Positions 23,931 to 36,659 are shown, numbered from the stretch's first letter. The stretch: DNA of 64,000 nt from Chrysoporthe austroafricana (GCA_001051155.2 JYIP02000007.1:3288342-3352341), one strand, 5' to 3'. The notes: generated from the sequence alone by a model not told the origin. Translations and numbers: made by a program.

Positions 23931-26900
23931 TATATATTAACGGGTAACGATACGGCGTACTTTTGGACAATAGCGCATAAAGAAATTTCATTTTGCCAGA
24001 AATCGTTAATAGGGAACGAATTCCTTAGAAGTAAAAGAAGGACCCTTATAGGCTTAATACTGTAAAAAGAAAAGCGGTTGCATACAATTTTGGCATAATC
24101 GATAAGGAAACTGATCCTTTACTTATTATAGTTCAAAGCCTTATAACAAAAACCACTTTCGATATTATAAATACGGCATAGCATAAATTGATCCTAGGAA
24201 TATTTTGGCTTAAGGAATATAATTCTCGAATCGATTGGATTACTGGCCAGATTTCATAAAAACAAGCTATACTTACTGAAATAGTTGCAATTAACGAAGA
24301 AAGGAAAGACTTAATTACTGAAAATAGTATCAGGAATATGCGCTCAAATAGGCTCAAATATACCCTTAAGGCAGAAATACTTGCCAGGATAAAAGGAAGG
24401 GTTACGGATATTTCGAACTTACAAATACAAGTTGGGAACAGATTAGATTTTCAAGCAACTAGCGATTAGCAGGAAACTAATGCAGCGCAGAACGTTACGA
24501 AAAAATGTGGATTATAAAATTACAGAAAAATTCAGCTTCCGATATAACAAAGACATTACGAAAGAAAATTTGGACTTACGAACGATAGATACCCGAAATT
24601 ACCGGGAATCAGGCCGAATAAGAAACGGGAAGTAAAGTACGCTTAACGGTACCTTTTGTTCTTCCAAATTGCAAAAGATGAAAACGGACCGTTACCAGAA
24701 CTCAAGAATGTATTACGGGAATACTATAAGTTCAAGAAACTATAGCAAAGGAAATTCGATACCGGCTTACTAGAGCACGGCTTTTATAATTACGAAATCC
24801 CATTAAAAGAAGGAACTAGCCCAAAATTCTTTAAGATTTATAGACTCGACGAAACAAAACTCGAAATATTTAAGGAATATATTGACGAAAACCTGAAAAG
24901 AGGCTATATACGACTATCGCGATTACTTGCGGAATACCCAATTCTGTTTATGCGAAAAAAGAATAGCAAATTGCGACTTTGCGTAAATTATCGGTAGCTT
25001 AACGATATTACGATTAAGAATCGATACTTATTGCTTTTAGCAAATAAAATAAAAAACCGATTAATAAAAGCAAAATAGTTTACGATACTTAATCTTAAGG
25101 AAAGATATTATTATATCCAAATCAAGGAAAACGATATTTGGAAAACGGCTTTCAGGATACGTTACGGATATTTTGAATACGTAATTATGCCTTTTGGATT
25201 TATAAATGCGCTAGTATTTTTCCAGGAAATAATTAATTATATTTTCTGCAAATTCCTAAATACTATTATTATCGTCTACCTTAATAATATCCTTATCTTT
25301 TCCAAGGATTTCGAGATATATAAGCAATATATATGCAAGGTATTCCAAATATTATAGAATAACAAATTCTTAATCGAACTTAGCAAATATTGCTTCTATT
25401 AATAAAAAGTTAACTATCTTAGCTATATTATTAAGCCGGAACAGATTAGTATGCAAGAAAATAAAGTTAAAGCAGTACGAGAATAGCTTATGCTAGAAAG
25501 CGTTAAGGATATCAGAGCATTTCTCGAATATACTAATTTCTATTAATAGTTTATTCGGGATTATAGCAAGATCGCATATTCCTTTACAGACTTTACGAAG
25601 AAAAACCGAGAGTTCAAATAGACCCTTGAAATACAGAAAGCATTTGACGAAATCAAAGAATGCGTTATATTAGAACCAATTCTTTGCGAAACAAACCCAG
25701 AGAAACCTTTTGAAATTAAGACCGATATATCAGATTACGTACTCGGCGGATAATTAGGCTAGCGAGATAGTCAAGGATATCTTAGAATCGTAAGCAACTT
25801 TTCAAAAAAGTTGAACGGCCCAGAACTCAATTACGGCATTCCAAATAAGGAATTGATAGCGATTGTCAAAGCATTCGAAAAATAATAACGATACTTAATC
25901 GGAACTAAGTACTAAATTATAGTGCATTCGGATTATAAAAACCTGATAATATTTATAATTACGAAAGTTTTAAATAAATAATAAATCAAATAAGCAGAAT
26001 TCCTCTTATAATTCAATCTAAAAATTATTTATTGCAAAGAATCCGAAAATAGCAAAGCAGATATATTTAGCAAACGATTAGATTATCGAGATACGGAACT
26101 AAAAGAATTCCAGAATATCTTTCGATAAGACAAAAACGGCAACCTTATAAATGAAATTAGAGAATTCGATATAATTATCAAAATTAGCAATAATGAAAAG
26201 AAGCTAGAAAATATAATACCCGAAAAACAGGACGAATATATTAGAGCTATGCATAGCGTACTGGCATATAGATATTAAGGAATTAGAGCTATATACGAAA
26301 GAATCAAGAGATATTAGAACTTTCTAAGTTTTAGACGAAAAATCGAGAATATCTTGCGAAAATATAATAGCTGCAAGAAGAACAAAATCGAAAACTATAA
26401 GCCTTATAGTTTATTCTAACCGTTCTCTATCCCGAAAGCAGTTTGGCAATCTATTAGCTAGGACTTTATTACTAAGCTACTTCTCTTACGAGAACCTTTA
26501 ATTAAAGTGCAATATAATAGCATTTTAGTAATGGTTTGCCAATTAAGCAAGTACGTTTATTTCCTTCCTTATAAAGAAAGCAGCATAGCAGAAGATTTCG
26601 CATATATATTTTTCAGAATAGTTATAGCCAATTATAGTATGCTTAAGGAAATCATTTCCGATAGAAATAGGAAGTTTGTATCAAATTTCTGGACTTTATT
26701 TACGAAATTACTCGGAATATAGCAAAAGATATTTATAGTATTCTATTTACAGATAAATAAGCAAATAGAACGAATAAACCAGATTATTAAGCAATACTTA
26801 TAGCATTATATAAATTACGAATAAAATAATTGGGTTAATTTGCTATTACTAGCATAGTTCGCATATAATAGTGCAAATACAAGTATAACGAAAAAGTTAC

Positions 26901-27530
26901 TATTTTACGCACTTTACGGCTATAATCCGATAGCCTATTATAACGAATTACCGGGAATAAATACAGAAATAGCGGAAAAACGAGTTAAGAGACTTAAGAA
27001 AATCCGAAAAGAATTTCAAAAAGAACTGAAATTTATACAAGAAAGAATAACAAATTACGCTAATTCCAGAAAAATTGAAAGACCAATCCTATAGGAAAGG
27101 GATAAAGTTTACCTTATTCGACAAAAGGAATATATCAAAATAATTAAACCCTCTTACTCGTTAGATTATAAGAAACTCGGATTATTCAGAATTCTAAAGA
27201 AAATCTTAGATATCAATTTCGAATTCGCATTACTTTATAGAATAAGGATTTATCCGGTATTCCATATCTTATTCCTCGAACTAATATCAAAATTAACCAA
27301 AATAGATAAAACGATATAAATTAAAAGTAACGAGCCGGAATACGAGGTTGAACGAATCCTCAAATACCGTAATCTAAGCTATAACCCAGAATACCTTATT
27401 AAATAGAAAGAATACCCAATAAGCGAAAACTTATAAGAACCCAGGGGCAATTTACAAAATGCATTTCAGGCATTAGCAAACTACCTGGATAAGCAATAGC
27501 GAAAAAAGGCTGGCAATTAAAAGACAATTA
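23930..27530 (+). pseudogene. Element B pol: protease to chromodomain
   Basis: Protease LLDNSA with Asp at 23966-23968. RT about 24840-25360, ending YLNNILIFSK. RNase H includes KTDISDYVLGG near 25720. Integrase about 26280-26760 includes ILVMVCQLSKYVYFLPYKES and EIISDRNRKFVSNFW. The chromodomain at about 27330-27500 reads YEVERILKYRNLSYNPEYL, then ISENL. RIP stops at Gln and Trp positions; YxDD is YxNN. Confidence 0.85.
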
Positions 27531-27548
27531 GTCGGAAAGACTTACCAA

Positions 27549-28205
27549 TTAGCTAGAAGGATAATTAATACCAGAAAGACTGGCTATATTCTCAGACCCG
27601 GCTTCCAGACCAATAACGGACCAATTAATATCGGAACCAAACTGCTGCAAGGCAATATTAAAATCGAAGCTCTCAGGAAAAGGACCTTCGGGAACAAGAA
27701 GCTCTGCAGCCCGACGCTCCATTTCGGCCTTGCGATATTCCTCTTTAGCCTTTTCAGCCTCTAACTTTTCCAGATTTTCCAAATTAAACAAACTATAACG
27801 GACCGCCCGCATTATCTTTTCAAACTATAGTCTTTTTTGTTTTCGCAAGCGAGCGACCTCGGCGCCCGCAGCGCGCTAACGCTCTTTAGCAGCCTCGAGC
27901 TCTTTTTCAAGCTTGCGGTATTGGTTGCCGATACGTACTAGCTCGGCCGAAAAAACGCCCTGCACGTTATAACGCGACCGATTCAGATATATATATTCCG
28001 AGCAGCGCGAGGAATCCTAGAGCGAGATGTGGCAAGAAAGGATGCCGCGACCTTTACAGAATGAATAGGACGGCATAGTAAAAGAATTTTGAAGAATAAC
28101 AGAAATAAGGCGGTTACGGCGCTCGAGACGAGCGGAACAAGGCTTGAAAACGCGTAAATCTTTGACCCTATTCGATATCCTGATCAGGAAGGTACGATAA
28201 CGCAA
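27549..28205 (-). pseudogene. Element B antisense gene (219 codons)
   Basis: A single minus-strand frame from 28205 to 27549 with three internal stops, two of which fit CAG to TAG. The pattern Y47-x2-C50-x7-C58-x9-C68-x2-Y71-x7-Y79 is again six Cys with three changed to Tyr. A long coiled coil follows (IGNQYRKLEKELEAAKER; LEKLEAEKAKEEYRKAEMER). The C-terminus contains FPESFDFNIALQQFGSDINW. The last 88 codons are fully open. GC content and codon preservation are higher than in the surrounding pol. Function unknown. Confidence 0.68.
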
Positions 28206-28266
28206 AGGAAGGCAGAAAAAGCTTACAGGAAATTATTAGGGATAATAATTAATAGGGAAGGGATGA

Positions 28267-28721
28267 TATTATAAATTAATATGCAGAGCCAGGATGCGGT
28301 ACTAAAGCTACCCAGAATGGCCCATTCAATACCGAGACTTTCAGACTTAGCCGCAAGACCAAACAGACGCTTATATAAGCAAGGGTTAGGGTTATAAGCA
28401 TAATTACCTGGATTACCAAGTAAGCAAAGTAAGTATGATTACCTGGATTACCAAGTAAGCAAAGTGATCCTTACTGAAAAGCTAGATATATAAGGCTTAG
28501 ATATTTACTGCATAGATAGAGATAGCTTTTCAGTTATAAATCTAAGTACTATTTGGACTAAAAAGTATTATTCAAATAATAGCCGCTCTAGGCTTATGAA
28601 TATTGCATTCGAACTCTATCGAAGTGTTTTGATATTTAAGGCTTATATTTGGTACTGCTTTTGTTAGCATAAACCCTTTAACTCTATAGCGTATTTTAGG
28701 ATTGCTGCAGCGTTTATAATA
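28267..28721 (+). repeat. Element B 3' LTR
   Basis: Preceded by the purine tract TAATAGGGAAGGGATGA. Starts TATTATAAAT and ends GTTTATAATA; 455 bp like its partner. Contains AGGGTTAGGGTTA and the duplicated CCTGGATTACCAAGTAAGCAAAGT word. TSD TTAAG follows at 28722-28726. Confidence 0.9.
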
Positions 28722-28726
28722 TTAAG

Positions 28727-28971
28727 CTTGTTAAGCTTGAAAGCTTTACTTTATTAAAAGGTATTAAAGCAGAAAATTTCATTCTTAATTTCTTTAAGCT
28801 GCTAATATAAAGCTATATTTTGTTATTAAAATTATTTATTAATAAAGATAATTGGAATTTTTTCTTAAAAAGCTTAATTGCTAGAAGAAAATAAAGTTTA
28901 AAGCGCTATTATACTTCCGGTATTATTTAAAGAATATATACTAAACCGTTTTTAAATAAGAATCGTAAAAA
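28727..28971 (-). pseudogene. Element C gag 5' part and leader
   Basis: Continues C after the B insertion: the start of gag (minus strand) with the conserved leader down to the 5' LTR. It matches the A gag segment around 3956-4200 in reverse complement. Confidence 0.7.
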
Positions 28972-29432
28972 TATTATAAATATTATAGCAATCCTAGAAT
29001 AAATTATAGGGTTAAAGGGGTTTATGCTAATAAAAGCGGTATTAAATATAATCTTATATACTGGAAATCTATTTAATAAATATTCGCAATATTTATAAGT
29101 TAATATACTTATTATTAAAAGGTATTATAAGGTTTAAGTAATATTTAGATTTATAATTGAAAAGCTATAAGGATTTAATTAATAGATATTCTTTTCCTTA
29201 TATACTTGGCTTTTCATTCGTTAGATTTACTGGGTTTGTTAGATTTAGGGCAAATTTTCAGATTCTGGATTTGCCGGGTTTATAGCAAATCCTCAAATCT
29301 CATTTCTTTTATAACTTTAACTTTAGGTTACGTAAGCGGTTATAAGGGATCTATAAAGGGGCTAGCAATAAAGCTTTTTTATTAAACTCCTTTTCCCTAT
29401 TATATAGTTTATTTTCCTATTGGGTTATAATA
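28972..29432 (-). repeat. Element C 5' LTR
   Basis: 461 bp, same length as 14670-15130. Starts TATTATAAAT and ends GGTTATAATA in window orientation. The telomere-like region is decayed (AACTTTAACTTTAGG). The TSD follows as TAAAA (29433-29437). Confidence 0.82.
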
Positions 29433-30927
29433 TAAAATAATAAATGCAAATTTTAGAAAAATAAACGGATTAATTACTTATACTTTTATTATTATAAACT
29501 TGCTTAAATATATTATATTTACTATAACTGCTAAATATATTTTAATGAGAAAGTTAAATATAATTAGTTTTCAATTAAGGAATAAAACTAATTAATTTAA
29601 CCTATTACGGAATTCCGAAATAAATATAGAAAAGTCTTATATATCGAAAATAATAACGTTTATATAAGATTACTTAATAATTATTTATAAAAATATATTT
29701 AAAGAAAAACGATATAAGAATAATATTATATTATAACATGCTTTATTTATATGCAAAATAAAGCTAAAAGATAATATAAGCTGCAAAAACTTGAAAAGGA
29801 AAAGCAATATAGCTAAAGCTAAATAAGAAAGCTAATATAGCAAATAGCAAAACAAGTTCAAAATACTTTAAAAGGGAAAAATCGTTTATAAAAAGATAAT
29901 AACCGATTAGAATTATAAAGTCTTTATACGATATTATTAAAGAAAACGAGAAATATATTATTTTAAATGTATATTTTAACGGGCAACGATATAGCGCATT
30001 ATTAGATAGCGGCATATAAAGAAATTTTATCTTGCTAGAAATCATTAATAAGGAACGGATTCTCTAAATGCAGAAAAAGAATTTTTATAGACTTAATATT
30101 ATAAAAGAAAAGATAATTGCATATAACTTTAATATAATCGATATAAAAACTAATTATTTATTTATTTTAATTTAAAGTTTTATAATAGAAACTATTTTCT
30201 ATATTACAAATATAGCATAATATAAATTAATTTTAAGAATATTTTAATTTAAAAAGCATAATTTTCAAATCGATTAAATTATTAGCTAAATTTTCTAAAA
30301 ATAAGCCGTATTTACTGAAAAAGTTGCAATTAATAAAGAAAGAAAAAACTTAATTATTAAAGATAATATTAAAAATATGCATTTAAATAAGCTTAAATAT
30401 ATTTTTAAAAGAAAAAGACTTGCTAAAATATAAAGAAAAGTTATAAATATTTTGAACTTATATATATAAATTAAAAACGAATTAAATTTTCAAGCAATAA
30501 GCAATTAGCAGCAAATTAATATAATGCAAAGCATTATAAAATTATATAAATTATAAGATTATAAAGAAATATAGCTTTTAATATAATAATTACGAAAAAA
30601 TTACGAAAGAAAGTTTAATCCGATAAGTAATAAATACTCGAAGCTATTAGAAATTAAGACTTATAAGCCGAAATAAAAAGCAAGAAAAGCAAAATACGCT
30701 TAGCGGTACTTTTTATTTTTCCAAATCGCAAAAGATAAAGAAGGATTATTACTAGGATTTAAAAATATATTATAAAAATATTACGAATTCAAAAAACTAT
30801 AGCAAAGAAAATTTAATAATAACTTATTAGAATTAAGCCTTTTTAATTACGAAATCTTATTAAAAAAAAGATTTAATTAAAATTCTACTTTATTTATTCT
30901 TTTAACGAAATAAAATTTAAAGCATTT
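29433..30927 (+). pseudogene. Element D linker, protease and RT start
   Basis: Resumes D with the second W-C-C motif (ATTACTTATACTT... near 29470-29580). Protease follows near 30000-30012 as LLDSG(I), stop next. The frame then runs to the RT N-terminal region, where F inserts at 30928. Many stops. Confidence 0.7.
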
Positions 30928-31386
30928 TGTTATAATCCGATAGAAGATTAAATTGCATAGCAAGGAAAGGAAATCTAATAGGATGCCTTACTGCTAAGCC
31001 TTTCTGTATAATCCTTATAAACTGCTTATATAACCCAGGGTTAGGGTTATGAAAAGGGCAGGATCTGGAAATCTATTATAGATCCGACAGATTTAGGATC
31101 TGGGAATCTGTCTTAAACTTAATAAACCCGATAGGTCCGCATATAAAAAGACGGATATATAAGAACCAAATATTTACTAAACAGATTACTATAGCTCTTT
31201 AGTCGTAAATTTAAGTATTATTTGAACCTTATTATACTTTCAAGTAATAGCTTTATAAGCTTATAAATATTGCGAACGTTTATTAAATAAGTTTCCGGTA
31301 TTTAAAGCTATATTTAATATTGCTTTTGCTAGCATAAACCTTTTGATTTTATAATTTATTCTAAGATTGCTATAACGTTTATAATA
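30928..31386 (+). repeat. Element F 5' LTR (459 bp)
   Basis: Starts TGTTATAATC and ends GTTTATAATA. Contains CAGGGTTAGGGTTA near 31037-31050 and duplicated GGATCTGGRAATCTRTY words just downstream. TATATAA lies upstream of the right arm TAGCTCTTTAGT. The left arm is not recognisable, unlike most copies. Confidence 0.82.
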
Positions 31387-32244
31387 TTTTTACGATTCTT
31401 ATTCAAGAACGGTTTAATATATACCCTTTAAGCAATACCGGAAATATAATAGCGCTTTAAACTTTATCTTTTTCTAGCAACTAAGCTTTTCAGGAAAAAG
31501 CCCCGATTATCTTTATTAATAAACAGCTCTAGTAATAAAATATAGCCTTATACTAATAGCTTGAAAAAATTAAAAACGAGATTTTCCGCTTTAATACTTT
31601 GCAATAAGCTAAAGCTTTCAAGCTTAATAAACTTAAGCTTTATAAAAGCATTCGAAAAGATTTCTAGGCTTTCTTAACTCAATTTAAAGCTTATTTCAAG
31701 CATTATAGCGCTTAATTCAGGACTACTTACGACAAAATCGATTTCGCGAGAAGCCGCTTTGAAAAGATAGCTTTTCAGTAATAAAAACCAATTTTCCGCA
31801 ATTATCTGAATAATAACGAGGATTTCCGTTCCGAGAATATTAAACGCATTTTTCAGCATTATGCCAATTTCGAATCAGCTTTTACTAAAACTTTTAAAAA
31901 CCCGGACGAAAGACGTATTGCAATATAGCAATTAGAAGCATTTCGACAGACCGGCTTAATTACGGATTATATCGCTAAATTCAAACAAATTATCGCTTAT
32001 TTCAATTACGAAAACAAACCCCTTATAAATACTTATTATACAAAACTTAAAGAAGAAGTTAAGAACGAATTTTATAAAAAAAACCGACCCGAAAAATTTA
32101 ACGAATTTATTAATAAAGCGGTTCGTATTAATAACCGACTTTATAAATAGTATTAATAACGATAGAGAAACTATAATAACGCCTTAAAATATTAACTTAA
32201 TTCAGGAAAATGCAAATTCTAATAGAAAATCCGGAATAATACGG

Positions 32245-32743
32245 TGTTATGAACGCTGCAGCAAATCCTAAGATATACTATAGAGTCAAAGGGTTTATGC
32301 TAATAAGAGCGGTGCCAAGTACAGCTTTGAAATTCAGGACAGGTTCTCTGAGTATCGCAATATTCATAAGCCGATATGGCTATCAATAGTAGGGTCCAAT
32401 TGATATTTAGATTGACAACTGGGAATTCCCTAATAGTCTATCTACTCGGGGGAAATGCCCTATCCTTATATCCTTTTCCCGTTGTTATGTTTTCTAGGGG
32501 ATACCTCTGGATAACTTATATCTATAGCTATCCAACCTTGTCGTTTCTTCTGGATAACTTATATCCATAGCTATCCAACCTTGTCGTTTCTTCTGGATAA
32601 CTTATATCCATAGCTATCCAACCTTATTGGTGAAACTAACCCTAGCCCTGATTATGTAATCATAGTGGTTGGTTCTTAGCATATCTAGTCCTTCCTTGTT
32701 TCGATTCGTTTATAGGGTCCGAACCACTTGCTAGTTCATAACA
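32245..32743 (-). mobile_element. Solo LTR G (499 bp), almost unmutated
   Basis: Intact termini TGTTATGAAC and GTTCATAACA with perfect TSD TACGG (32240-32244 and 32744-32748). No internal sequence is present, so it is a solo LTR formed by LTR-LTR recombination. It is far less AT-rich than the gag it interrupts, with CpG and CpA retained. The core resembles the H/K LTRs at one end (GCTGCAGCAAATCCTAAGATATACT), but the remaining half is different. Confidence 0.88.
32507..32632 (-). repeat. 43-bp tandem repeats inside solo LTR G
   Basis: Three units start at 32507, 32550 and 32593, each CTGGATAACTTATAT(C/T)(C/T)ATAGC followed by TATCCAACCTTGTCGTTTCTT. Differences are single transitions; the third unit is partial. 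Position corresponds to the upstream (U3) half of the LTR. Confidence 0.85.
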
Positions 32744-33399
32744 TACGGCTTATTTAAGTATAATATATACTAAATTTATAAAATTAAATATTTTTATATA
32801 AAAATAATGCAAAAAGGTTATTTGTTATAATTGCGGTAAGAAAGGCTATATTGTATGCAATTGCTATTAAGAAAAGAAGAAATGAGATTGGAAATTAGTT
32901 TTAGAAAAACAGATTAATATTGCTTAGCGATAAGAACTCAATTAGCTGAATAATAATATCCTACCGGAATAAGCAGCAGACTTTGGCTATAGCAATATAA
33001 ACTGGATAGTTTATTATTAAGACTATTGCTTATTGCATTTCTTAGCAAAAGAAAATTTAAGATAATTCTTATGCAAACTTAAAGGATAAAAGCAATTCGT
33101 TATAGGAAAGAAAAGCTTTATTTACGACGCGGCTATAAATAGCAGCGATTCTAATTATTTAAGCAATCTTTTAAATACTAAAAAAGAAAACTTAAGAAAG
33201 TTTCCTTTAAACTATTATTTCGAACGATAATAAGATGCAATAGTAAAAGAGGAATTCGGCATTTAAGAAATGGAAATACTTATATTTAATGCTATACTTG
33301 AAGAAATAGCGCTATAAGATAAATAGCTAGATAACTTATTAACCTTTACGCCCGAAAAAGAATTTAATACGGAACCAGAAAAAAAAGTTACTTAGCACG

Positions 33400-35535
33400 C
33401 AAAATAGAAACAATTAAAGCAAGATAGCTAAATATTCAAGCATACGAAAATTAAGCATTTTATTTATAAGCTTATATTATAAGAACTCTTCCAAAGCATT
33501 CCGTTTCAGAATAACGAATACGGACTTTAAAAAAATAGAAAGATTAGTTATTTATATTCTTATTATTATAAACTTGCTTAGATATATTATATTTATTATA
33601 ATTGCCAGATATATTTTAACGAGAAAATTAAATACAATTAGTTCCTAATTAAAGAATAGAACTAGTTAATTTATCCCATTACGGAATTCCGAAAAAAGTA
33701 CAGAAAAGTCTTGTATATTAAGAAGAATAATGCCTATATTAAACTATTCGATAATTGTTTATAGAAATACGTTTAAAGAAAAACAATATAGGAATAATGC
33801 TATATTACAGTATGCTTTATCTATATATAAGATAAGGCTAAAGAATAATATCAATTACAGAAAGCCGAAAAGGCGAAGTAGTATAGCTAAAACCAAATAC
33901 GAAAGCTAATAAAATAAGTAGCGAAAGAAGCCTAGAATACCCTAAAAGGGAAGGATTGCTTATAACGGGATAATAGCCGATCAGAATTACGAAATCCTTA
34001 TATGCAATTACGAAAGAAAATAAGAAATATATTATATTAAATATATATATTAACGGGCAACGATATAGCGCACTTTTGAATAGCGGTATATAAAAGAATT
34101 TTATTTTGTTAGGAATTATTAATAAAGAACGAATCCTTTAAATATAGAAAAAGGATTTTTATAAACTTAATATTATAGAAGAAAAAGCGATTATATATAA
34201 TTTTGGAATAATTAATATAAAAATTAATTACTTACTTATTTCGATCCAAAGCCTTATAACGGAAACTACTTTCAATATTATAAATATAATATAATACGAA
34301 TTAATTTTAGGAATATTTTAGCTTAAGAAGTATAATTTTCGAATCGATTGGATTACTAGTTAGATTTCGTAAGAATAAGCCGTATTTACTGAAATAGTCG
34401 CAATTAACGGAATAGAGAAAAACTTAATTATTAAAGATTATATTAGGAATATGCGCTTAAATAAGCTTAACTATACCCTTAAAGCAAGCGGACTTATTAG
34501 AAAATAAAGAAAAGTTATAAATATTTCGAACTTATAAATATAAATTAAAAACGAATTAAAAATTCAAGCAATTAGCAATTAATAGAAAATCGATTTAATA
34601 TAAAGCAATATAAAGCTATATAAATTATAGAATTATAAAGAAATATAGCTTTTAAAACAATAAATATAGAGAAATTATAAAAAGGAATTCGGGTTAATAT
34701 ATAACAAATACCCAAAACTATTAGAAATTAAATCCCGAAAATAACGATAAGAAACGAGCGAAATAAAATACGCTTAATAATACTTTTTGTTCTTTCAAAT
34801 TTCAGAAAACGAAAAAAGACTATTACCCGAACTTAAAAATATATTAAAAAAGTATTACGAATTCAAGAAATTATAGCAAAAGAAATTCGATACCGGCTTA
34901 TCAGAATACGGCCTTTTCGATTATAAAATCTTATTAAAAGAAAGGACAAAATCGCAGAATTACTCTATTTATAAGCTCGATTAAACAAAGCTCGAAGCAT
35001 TTAAAGAATATATTGATAAGAATCTGAAAAGAAGCTATATACGGAAATCGCAATTACTTGCAAAATACTCAATTTTATTTGTATTTAAGAAAAACGGCAA
35101 ATTACGATTTTGTATAGATTATCGGCAGCTTAACGATATTACGATTAAGAATCGCTATTCCTTACTTCTAATAAGAGAAATGCGAAATCGATTGATAAGA
35201 ATAAATTAGTTTATTACGCTCGATCTCAAAGAAGGATATTATTATATTTGAATTAAAGAAAGCGATATTTGGAAAATAGCATTCAGAATTCGTTACGGAT
35301 ATTTTGAATACGTAATCTTACCTTTTAGACTACTTAATGCGCTCGTATCTTTCCAAGAAATAATTAACGATATTTTCCGCGAATATTTAAATATTATTAT
35401 TATCGTTTATTTTAATAATATCCTTATTTATTCAAAAGATTTCGAATTATACTGATAGCATATATAGCAAATATTCCAGATTTTATAAAATAATAAGTTT
35501 TTAATCGAATTAAGCAAGTATTATTTCTATTAGCA
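33400..35535 (+). pseudogene. Element F second linker motif, protease and RT
   Basis: The protease region near 34060-34100 lacks an intact DSG (LLNSG). RT about 34930-35450 contains [13 protein letters not shown] and FGYFEYVILPF, then YFNNILIYS near 35406. Cut by H at 35536, shortly after the RT palm motif. Confidence 0.75.
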
Positions 35536-35962
35536 TATTATAAACGCTGCAGCAAATCCTAAGATATACTGTAAAGTCAAAAGGTTTATACTAATAAGAG
35601 CGGTACTAAATACAGCTTTGAAATTCAGGACAGGTTTTCTAAGTATTGCAATATTCATAAGCCGATATAGCTATTAATAATAAAGTCCAATTAATACTTA
35701 AATTGATAACTGAAAAGCTATTTCTATTTATCTAATAAATACTTAAGTCTTATATATCCGGCTTTTCAGTTAGAATAGCTAGGATAGCTTAATTATCTTG
35801 CTAGATAGCCTGGATAGGTTAGCTATCCTGCAATCCTAACCCTAACCCCTGTATATATAAGCATTGCGGGATTCTTTCGTAAAGTCTGGAAATCCTAATA
35901 TCAAGTAAGCTATTCCGAATAGCCTGAATGTTATACCCTGGTTTGTTTATTAGTTTATAATA
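35536..35962 (-). repeat. Element H 3' LTR
   Basis: 427 bp, starts TATTATAAAC and ends GTTTATAATA. Contains CCTAACCCTAACCCC near 35835-35850. Preserves GCTGCAGCAAATCCTAAGATATACTG in common with K and G. Confidence 0.85.
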
Positions 35963-36143
35963 TTATCCCTTTCCTATTGGTTATTATCCCTAATAACTTT
36001 TTGTAAGCTTTCCCGCAATACTTAGCTTTTTATCGTACTTTCCTAATTAGGATATTTAGCAAAGTCCGAAAGTTAAAGTTTTCTTTTCATTCTGACAAAG
36101 ACAAATAGCATGCCCTTTATTATTCCGCATTATTTCGAACGCT

Positions 36144-36653
36144 ATGGAAATGCATTCTTATTCTTATTATAATTGTCTGGGTTTTGAGTCTTGCGCGGTA
36201 TCTGAAACGGACTCTTCCCGCTATTTTCGATATATCCAGTATGGCCGATCGAAATGCGATATCTTGGAACCTACTAACGCGGCAGAGCTCTTGCGTATTT
36301 CCGTGCAATATCAGAAATTGGAAGATGAAATCGAGGAATTCGAGGATTGGTTAGTACGTTTGCGCAAACAAAAACGGTTATGGCAAGAGCGGATAGCGCG
36401 TACGTTCTGTCGTAATTTATCTAACTTGGAAAACCTGGAATATATAGAAGCTGAGGAAGCCAAGGAGGAATATTGCAAGGCCGAAGCGGAATGCCGGGTT
36501 ACGGAACCTTTTGTTCCCGAAAGTCTTTTTCCTGAGAGTTTCGATTTCGATATTGCCTTATAGCAATTTGGCTCCAATATCGATTAGTTTGTTATTGGTC
36601 TGGAAGCCGGGTTTGAAAATATAGCTAGTCTTTCTGATTATCTTTCCGATTAA
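36144..36653 (+). pseudogene. Element H antisense gene (170 codons)
   Basis: Plus-strand frame from ATG 36144 to TAA 36651-36653 with only two internal stops, both near the C-terminus (CAG and TGG positions); the first 139 codons are open. Y8-x2-C11-x5-C17-x9-Y27-x2-Y30-x7-C38 keeps the six-position cluster. Coiled-coil segments (QYQKLEDEIEEFEDWLVRLR; YIEAEEAKEEYCKAEAE) precede FPESFDFDIAL, stop, QFGSNID. Base composition is clearly less AT-rich than the pol next to it. Confidence 0.68.
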
Positions 36654-36659
36654 CCGGTA

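Larger units (their letters stand above)
21327..28721 (+). mobile_element. Complete Ty3/gypsy element B (7395 bp)
   Basis: LTRs of 455 bp at 21327-21781 and 28267-28721, exact TSD TTAAG on both sides. B sits in gag of element C and is the innermost layer here. It is also visibly less mutated than its host: longer open stretches, more CpA and TGG retained. It gives the clearest view of the linker motifs and the antisense gene, but it still has RIP stops. Confidence 0.9.
14670..29432 (-). mobile_element. Ty3/gypsy element C on the minus strand, interrupted by B
   Basis: Two LTRs of 461 bp (14670-15130, the 3' LTR; 28972-29432, the 5' LTR) bracket a minus-strand element. B inserted into its gag (TTAAG at 21322-21326 and 28722-28726). 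Without B, C is about 7.4 kb, the same as A and B. It is inserted in D with a RIP-altered TSD (TAGAA / TAAAA, presumably CAGAA). Confidence 0.85.
12629..30927 (+). mobile_element. Ty3/gypsy element D, split by C and truncated by F
   Basis: 5' LTR at 12629-13048, gag 13049-14669, then an interruption by C (14670-29432). D resumes at 29433 exactly where gag-linker homology left off: the TSD TAGAA at 14665-14669 matches TAAAA at 29433-29437. D then runs through protease to the start of RT, where F begins at 30928. No 3' part of D is identifiable. Strongly RIP-mutated. Confidence 0.78.
31387..33400 (+). pseudogene. Element F gag and linker (split by solo LTR G)
   Basis: Gag reads from about 31500. 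At 32240 it is interrupted by G and resumes at 32749 with the duplicated TACGG. The zinc knuckle follows near 32827-32868 (CYNCGKKGYIVCNC, His to Tyr). The first W-C-C motif is near 33000-33060, and the second lies just beyond the interval, near 33570-33620. Confidence 0.75.
30928..35535 (+). mobile_element. Ty3/gypsy element F, 5' two-thirds, carrying solo LTR G
   Basis: Inserted in the RT region of D (flank CATTT). Comprises 5' LTR 30928-31386, gag, linker, protease and RT up to 35535, where H begins. Interrupted by solo LTR G at 32245-32743. No RNase H, integrase or 3' LTR of F can be placed to the right of H, so the 3' end is lost. Confidence 0.75.

Noticed and set aside
32376..32570. Plus-strand 64-codon ORF in solo LTR G
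   Set aside because: It falls within an LTR and its 43-bp repeats; no protein features.
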